From Histoplasma ohiense (Eukaryota > Ascomycota > Eurotiomycetes > Onygenales > Ajellomycetaceae): DNA of 64,000 bases. The notes under the pieces are model-generated. The model searched no databases. It worked only from the letters and a program-made list of their open reading frames with translations, and had not been told where the DNA came from. Shown one piece after another: positions 57,831 through 64,000 of the stretch (position 1 is the stretch's first letter; each line of letters starts with the position of its first letter). The DNA lies in the NCBI GenBank assembly GCA_017607445.1, contig JAEVHH010000001.1:7502001-7566000 (forward strand). The letters run 5' to 3'. The position numbers and the translations under genes were made by a program.

Positions 57831-60107
57831 ATGATGAAGAGGTAGGTTGAAATTTTCATATATATATTTTATTCGGTACCTTATTATTCCAGATATTGGT
57901 TCTGAGTACAAATTTTCAATTCATATTATCCAACCAAACTGGGAAAAGAGATGTGTACTAATGTCATCCTCCATATCTAGGCCCTCCGGCAGTCAGTTTG
58001 ACACATTGGAGATGATTAATATATTTATCATTCGTCACTGACTTAAACTTGTTTAGGATTGAGAAGGAGTTGGACACCAAGATCTACCCTGGCACGGAGA
58101 TTATGACGGATGTTGGCTCCCATCATTTTGTCAAGTCGTCTAAGCGTTCAGATCGTGTCTTGGTCCCACAGCCTTCTAATAATCCCAGCGATCCTTTGGT
58201 GAGTGTACTCTTTGTGGATACGCTGGATATCATGGCCGTTTCATCCCGCTGGAACTCGAAATAATGATCTTTTACTGACAAAATAGAATTGGAGCCCTTT
58301 CTGGAAAGCGACTGCAATGTTTCTCTCGACAGCAGTAACGTTTACGCAAGCATTTGGCCCCCTAGCTTTGGCCCCTATGTTCCCTCAATTAATCCAAGAT
58401 TTCGATACCGACTTAGCTGGTGCTGTTAAATTTACTGGTGTTTGTATTCTTGTTCTTGGGTTTAGCAATTTTTTCTGGTGAGTTGAGAGAGATTGATTCA
58501 AGCCATCGTTTCCAACATCTCTTCTTCTTCTTCTTCTTCTTCTTCTTCTTCTTCTTCTTCTTCTTCTTCTTCTTCTTCTTCTTCTTTCCTCTCTTTTTTC
58601 AGCTCATTGACGGGACACCTGTAGGGTTCCATTGCAAACATGCTTTGGAAGAAGACCAGTCTTGATTTTATCTACTCTGGTGTGTTTGGTCGCCTCGATT
58701 TGGAGAGGCCTTGCCACGTCCTACGGGAGCTTTATGGGAGCTTGCATTTTGAATGGCTTTGGTGCTGGACCAGCAGAGGTGAGAAACCTTTGTCCATATC
58801 TATCCCAAAATTATCTCATCTGACGCACTACGTAGACTGCGCAGCCGCAAATAATCGCGGATATTATGTTCCTCCATGAACGGGGTGCATACAATACGCT
58901 TTACTTCACGTTTTATTTCGGAGCGTTGGTGGTATGATTTCCTGTTCAACGCAAGGGTTGTATCAAGGTCTATACTTACTATTGCTAGATGTCACCAGTT
59001 ATTTCCGGATCTATGGCGTATAATCTACACTGGCGTGACTTCTGGTGGCTCAATGTCGGCCTGTTAGGTTTTGTTCTAGTGTTATTGGTATTTCTTTTCC
59101 CTGAAACGAGATGGCCTCGGACTCACCCAAGGGATCTGGCTGCGGGGAACGGTGTGACTGATGAGGATGCCGCCAACTTGGAAGCCGGATCGGCGGAACC
59201 ACCCACAGAATCCGAAATCGAAAATGAACATAAAAACAGGGGTCCATACCTTTCCAAGGGGAAACCTTCATTTCGACAGTTTAGACCATTTTTGATGGTC
59301 GAACATCCAGTTAAAAGTTTGTTGCTTGACTTTTGGATCCCCTGGAAGCTCCACCTTTTCCCTATTGTCCACCTGGCAGCTTTCATTGTTTCCTGGTCGG
59401 CCAGCGTTTTTCTCGTGGTTAACGTAACCCAGAGTCAGCTCTTTGCGGCACCACCATATAATTTCAACAGTCAGACAGTTGGATTTTTCAACTTTGCCGT
59501 GATAGTTGGTATCGGTATTGGACTGGCCACAAACGGGTACCTCTCTGATTGGATTTCTATGCGCGCCACGAAGAAAAATAGAGGCATTCGAGAACCGGAG
59601 ATGAGGCTCCCTGCTATGATACCATATGTTATTATTATGATTATTGGGAACTTTGTCGTGGCATTTGGGTACGAGCACAAATGGGATTGGAAGGTATGAC
59701 AATCTCCCCTTTTTAGCCACCACCACTACACGGCAATCTACTTGTTTTAGGTTCCATGGTTTCTTCGTCTGATTAATACTAAATATCTATAGATAATCGT
59801 GATAATCGGCTATACCGCCATTGGAATTCAGGTAGCTGCACTTCCAGCTATTTCCAGCACGTACGCTGTCGACAGCTACAAGCCCATTGCCGGAAGCATC
59901 TTCGTCACCATTACCGTGAACAAAAATCTCTGGGGCTACGGCTTGAGCGAGTTCATTACGCCATGGACGCAGCGCAGTGGCTTCATTCCCGCTATCATGC
60001 TGAACATGTGTTTGACAACCCTTTTCTGTGCTTGTGGGATCATCTTTTATTACTATGGCAAGCGGCTGAGAAAGATCACGGCTAATTCGAAGGTGCATCG
60101 TATGTGA
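57831..60107 (+). CDS. Major facilitator superfamily transporter (DHA1-like, HOL1-type features)
   Basis: Exons 57831-57841, 58057-58198, 58287-58477, 58625-58778, 58836-58931, 58989-59693 and 59793-60107 keep phase and give 537 residues. The first exon is only 11 bases (M-M-K-R junction) and was picked because it alone joins in phase; the true start is uncertain. The first helix begins at NWSPFWKATAMFLSTAVTFT. Loop 2-3 has TCFGRRPVLIL (motif A, with the usual aspartate replaced). GFGAGPAETAQPQIIADI and SPVISGSMAYNLHWRDFWW are also conserved. A large central loop (about residues 245-300) is hydrophilic and acidic, and the second half ends YYYGKRLRKITANSK. Related fungal proteins move small cations, amines or drugs; the substrate here is unknown. 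Intron 3 contains a long TTC repeat. Confidence 0.85.
58521..58586. repeat. TTC trinucleotide repeat inside an MFS intron
   Basis: About 22 units of CTT/TTC fill much of the third intron of the plus-strand transporter. This polypyrimidine tract ends about 38 bases before the acceptor used in the model and might influence splicing. It also creates an alternative acceptor (TTTTTTCAG at 58601). Confidence 0.95.
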
Positions 60108-60441
60108 CTTTTGGTGTGGCCACTGTGTACAGAACTTTCATTTTCCCGGTTTTAAATAATGAATATATCTTGGCCAGATCATTGGGTTGTGTACAAGTAT
60201 AGTGATCGTGCGACAGTTTGAGTAGGAGTAATTTGAACAAACTGTAGGGATCGGCATGACATGGTGTATTTGACGAAGTTGTGGTGATGAGTCGGTGTTT
60301 GAAGGTGACGAAGTAGAGAAGGATGAAGACTCGAACAAGGATAGTTCATCCAATAGCCTGTAAGGAATATCCTTGATATCCACCCATCCAAGATTCCGAA
60401 TTTCATAATAGAGAACTCTAATTTAAGTGGGCTGGAAGCCT
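60108..60441. other. Convergent gap between MFS transporter and MED4
   Basis: 334 bases between the stop codons of two converging genes. Nothing besides likely 3' UTR sequence is seen. Confidence 0.6.
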
Positions 60442-61518
60442 TTAATCATCCTCATCGGGGTCATATAAATCCAGATCCAACACAGCCTTGGGTTTCTCCT
60501 TCGGTGCTGAAACTCCTCCCATGACAGTATCTGCCTGACCAATAGACCCTCCAGCATGGCCATGCCCAGAAACGGATATATGTTCCCGCCCAATAGCCAT
60601 CCCATCCGCTGCCGTCGCATGCCCACCTCCCGCATCATTATCTTCATCATCACCACCACCGGCGCCTGTACCTTCTGAGGCACGGATTAAGCGTTCGAGT
60701 TCCTTCTCCACATCCACTCCTTCGCTCGCCTTCGCCTGTAATTGACCCATCAACCCCATCCGTATTTGTTCTTCACTCGGGAATGCCATACGTGACAAAT
60801 CACGCGACCAGTTCGCCGTTTCGTCCAGCCAGGACACCGTCTCTTGAGACAACGCGGCAACTCCAACACCCTTGGCCACCCGCTGCCCGCCCGTACCCAC
60901 TCGCCCAGCATCTTCCCCATTGTTTTCATGAGCACTTGCTCGCTGTTGTTGAGCTTCCGTGTCCCCTTCCGGCGGCGCTGTTTTCCCGGGAGTGCCAGCA
61001 GCAACATCCGCGGCTGCATCACTGTTATACCGACTAATCCTACGCGCAAAATTCACAAGTAACTTGTAGTCGATTTCGTTCGTGGCCTTCCCTTTCCCTT
61101 TTCTTACCCCGCTGAAACCACGAGGAGAACAAGCCGATACGCCTCCCATCTGCGTATCGGGATCTTCCCCTTCCGTCTCCATCTCACTATCTGTGTCACT
61201 GCTATCGTCATCGCTTGCACTAACCCCTTGCTGGCATGCGGTGGATATTTCATTGCCCACATTCTCGACTTCGCGGACGATGTCGCGCACCCGTTGCTCT
61301 AGCGCGAGCGCTTCCGCGCGTAGACGAAGGATTTTGGCGTAGTTCGATTGGTGCGTGTGTAGCGTTTTAAGGGCGCTCGAGACGGCGTCATCTGCTTCTA
61401 GGAGTGAGAGGGCGGCTGCTGGGGCTCCTGCAGCTGTTGGGGAAGAGACGATGGACATTAGGAGATTGTTCAGTCTGGTTTCTAAGGTGCTGAGCGGGGT
61501 GAGGAGTTGAGAGTCCAT
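60442..61518 (-). CDS. MED4: Mediator of RNA polymerase II transcription subunit 4
   Basis: A single frame of 358 residues starts at MDSQLLTPLSTLETRLNNLL, the usual start of fungal Med4. The first 100 residues are helical and partly coiled coil (SALKTLHTHQSNYAKILRLR, ALALEQRVRDIVREVENVG). A disordered acidic insert (SDDDSSDTDSEMETEGEDPD) follows. The conserved block DYKLLVNFARRISRYNSDAA, then the helical WLDETANWSRDLSRMAFPSE and MGLMGQLQAK segments, complete the Med4 core. The C-terminal 90 residues are G/D/E-rich and end in an acidic DLDLYDPDEDD. Med4 belongs to the Mediator middle module and pairs with Med9; it bridges regulators and RNA polymerase II in the nucleus. No intron is needed. 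Identification rests on the helical pattern and the LVNFARRISRY block. Confidence 0.88.
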   Translation of the reverse strand: MDSQLLTPLSTLETRLNNLLMSIVSSPTAAGAPAAALSLLEADDAVSSALKTLHTHQSNYAKILRLRAEALALEQRVRDIVREVENVGNEISTACQQGVSASDDDSSDTDSEMETEGEDPDTQMGGVSACSPRGFSGVRKGKGKATNEIDYKLLVNFARRISRYNSDAAADVAAGTPGKTAPPEGDTEAQQQRASAHENNGEDAGRVGTGGQRVAKGVGVAALSQETVSWLDETANWSRDLSRMAFPSEEQIRMGLMGQLQAKASEGVDVEKELERLIRASEGTGAGGGDDEDNDAGGGHATAADGMAIGREHISVSGHGHAGGSIGQADTVMGGVSAPKEKPKAVLDLDLYDPDEDD

Positions 61519-64000
61519 GGTGAACAGCTGGTAGGGGTATTGCGCTCGCTATTGGTTGTAGCAACGCAAGCAGTGGTATGGTAAATATTAGTAGTATTGA
61601 AGCTATCGCATGTGGAGATGCTGAGTTGGGCGATGGGCGACACGTGATCGAGCATATGCCATTGAAAAATCGGGGCGAAGGGTAATTATATTATGATATA
61701 TATTGATTACTCTCGATAATCCTGTGCTACTAAAATGGCCGCACTTTCGCAGGATACAAACATCACTGCATGTCGCAGTGTATTTGACCCCATTAGTTGG
61801 CTCTGGTCTTTATCAGGTGGTGGGCATCATGCCAACATTTCCTCTGAGGATTTTTGTTACGAATGAAGCTCCATAGGACCAACAGTTGAAATAGAAATAG
61901 CTGACCAGCATTTCGTCAATGAGCCAGCTGGCAATCCTGCAATTCTTTCGAATCAATCGCTTTTCGGGAAGGCCCAACTTTTCACCATCGGTCCCTTACC
62001 TTCTTCGTCGAGTCATCAATTTACACTCATCTCGGTTTCACCCAACCCTATAATGCATTCCTATTCAGCATCTGTTCCACTCCCTTCTTCCTCTTCGTAG
62101 TCTCCCAGGCCGTTAAATTCTTCATCCTCAACCGTTTTGTCCAGTCAAACCCCGGCGAAAGGGCGTCCGGGAATATATTGCCACCTAACAACAGTCATGC
62201 CATCTGCACTCCTCTCTATCCCACAGATATTGCCCGCCATCTGGCATAAATAGCCCGTTTTTCACCAACTTAATGGCCGTGTCTCAATCGTGCCCTTTCC
62301 GATCTCAACGTCGGAGCTCTCATGATCGCAGACCTTATAGCTTCGGGGGTACTTTCAATATGCAATTTATGAAAATCCTAGACTTGTGTTATTTGATAAC
62401 CCTCATCGTTTATGCGAGTCAAAAGCTCTTCTCAGGTATGTCTGCACAGATGGAAAATCCATGCCTAACCTGGGCAAGCAATGGGCTGCTGTTTTGGAGG
62501 ATAGTAGATGTAAATTGTTGTAACGAAAATCCTATCTCATTTTGGAACCATCGTCAGAAGTACTACATATTTCTTCAGAGGAGGACGGAGTTCGCTGAAC
62601 GCTGAGACGCGATGGAACTTAGCACAAAAATTAACGCTGCTCGTTGCTTGCTTGCTTCGCATTCCAAGCAACCCAGTCAATAGAATAAGTATAAGTCCGA
62701 GTCCTCTAGTTAGAGGGAAAGGGATGGAGGTTATATAAGTTCACCGCGTGGTCCAAGTAGCCTCATAATTTTTGAACATTTTCCGCAACTAAGAGTCAAT
62801 TTGGTTATCAATCAAGAACCAAGCCTTTGTGGCCAAGAAAGCCGTCCGGGAGAAGAATGGGATTAACGCTTTCAAGATAGCAGATCCAGCGGAGAGCTCT
62901 TCAAAAGCACCAGGAATTGTTTAGGTGATTCAAAATGGGAGGCGGTAACCCTGCTTCCATTGGCTTGTTCAAGAAAATTCAAGGAGACCCAGCGGACTGG
63001 TTCCTTTCGTCAAAATTTGAATATACTAGTAACGTAATGACCCGGTTGGCTGCCAGGGCCATGCATGCCATGCCATGCCAATGATGCCATCCTCTACGGA
63101 GTAGACACAATGCAAGACGAGAAGCAGCTCCGGCTGTGGCTTGTGGAGGTTGTTTCAGCCTAGACCCAAAACGGCTAATGCATCGTCGACCATTCTTCCT
63201 TGAATTGAGCCGCCGCATGATTTGTCAGCAGCTGGATCACGCGCTAATCCCTTTCCGATGCGGCCCATCATCGCAAACGACATTGTCCACCGTTGTCTCC
63301 AACATTCCTCGCATTGCCCTGGCTCTTTGATTCCTCTTCTTTCGCCGTCTACGATCCCGTGTCAGCATCCAACACCGTTGGGATCAACTATCTCTCCATT
63401 TTCAGCCCGCTTTCTCCCCCTATTACCCCGCTAGCTTCTCCCGTTGCAACCCGTCATCGCACAACTACCCCGCCCGCGGTCCCTCACGATCACGATATTC
63501 ACTCCGCTCAACAACACCCACTTCCATGCGAGAGATTTAATACTGAAGGCGAACAGCTTGATTTCATTCGTCGTTTATTTCAGCATTCGCATCCATGGGG
63601 AAATCGTGAGACCCCTATCCTCCCTGAATGTTTCTCAGTGCCTGCCCCTATACATATCTCCCCCCGCCAAAAGGAAAGAAAAAAAAAAAAACCCCCTTTC
63701 ACCTGGCTCATGCAGGGCTCTCCGGTCCAACGTCTTCATAGGCTGGTCTACACTATTGGCTGAAGGCTTTCTCCCTATCGGTTCCTTTTGAAATCACATA
63801 ATGCACCTCTCTGTTGGTTGTATAGTGCTGTTGGAGAGAGCTCGACAAGCTCCAACCGTTGTAAATGATAGACTTGATAGCAAGTGCTAACCATTCGATC
63901 TTTTCTCATGAAGACAATCAAAACTTTCCCCTTCGCAACTGGACGAACTGCAGAAGTCAACTCACTTTGACAGAAAGGAACTACAACAATGGTACAAAGG
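61519..64000. other. MED4 upstream region and right window edge
   Basis: About 2.5 kb without a supportable gene. Open frames are 60-156 codons and overlap one another, with no domain or splice-linked continuation seen. The part near 63260-63650 is C-rich and could be the promoter or leader of a gene beyond the edge; that is a guess. Confidence 0.45.

Noticed and set aside
1..64000. CRISPR arrays, prokaryotic operons, prophage
   Set aside because: The DNA is eukaryotic; the repeats seen are simple microsatellites without spacers.

Overview
This is a fungal nuclear window, almost certainly from a filamentous ascomycete (Pezizomycotina, class Eurotiomycetes). Genes carry several short introns (about 44 to 130 bases) with GTRNGT-like donors and YAG acceptors. 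Exon-level similarity is to Eurotiomycete versions of topoisomerase II, INCENP, Mediator 4, an APSES regulator, a GH92 mannosidase and DHA1 transporters. A decayed aminoglycoside-phosphotransferase-like kinase and a tiny cysteine-rich secreted peptide would fit the order Onygenales, but that placement is inference. All gene models were assembled by eye, by joining open frames at splice signals so that phase is kept; none has transcript support.

Layout, left to right. 1-2125: no gene seen. 2126-3882 (-): 3' part of a membrane protein whose 5' end I could not place. 6281-7273 (-): frameshifted kinase pseudogene, followed by an AT-rich stretch (7300-8200) with an LTR-like block. 8201-12438 (-): INCENP/Sli15. 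13252-15214 (+): acyl-CoA dehydrogenase, divergent from INCENP. 16077-17782 (+): reticulon. 17783-20584: a 2.8 kb T-rich convergent gap. 20585-22237 (-): APSES-domain regulator with 3.6 kb of gene-free DNA upstream. 25863-31535 (-): DNA topoisomerase II.

31536-37486 is a gene-poor island. It holds one hidden gene at 35598-36018 (+): three tiny exons encoding a 73-residue secreted peptide with a six-cysteine core. 37487-40421 (+): TBC Rab-GAP. 42027-44931 (-): secreted GH92 alpha-mannosidase. 47168-49677 (-): long-chain acyl-CoA synthetase, divergent from an F-box gene at 51126-52544 (+). 53254-53353 (-): tRNA-Ser(AGA) with a 19-base intron. 53814-55929 (-) and 57831-60107 (+): two divergent MFS transporters. 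60442-61518 (-): Mediator subunit 4. 61519-64000: no gene seen.

Most genes are housekeeping and unrelated in pathway: chromosome segregation (INCENP, topoisomerase II), membrane and lipid biology (reticulon, Rab-GAP, acyl-CoA synthetase, acyl-CoA dehydrogenase) and transcription (Mediator 4, APSES factor). There is no biosynthetic cluster, CRISPR array or intact transposon. The most likely undescribed item is the small three-exon cysteine-rich peptide gene, in which signal peptide, propeptide and cysteine core each sit on their own exon, separated by two phase-1 introns.
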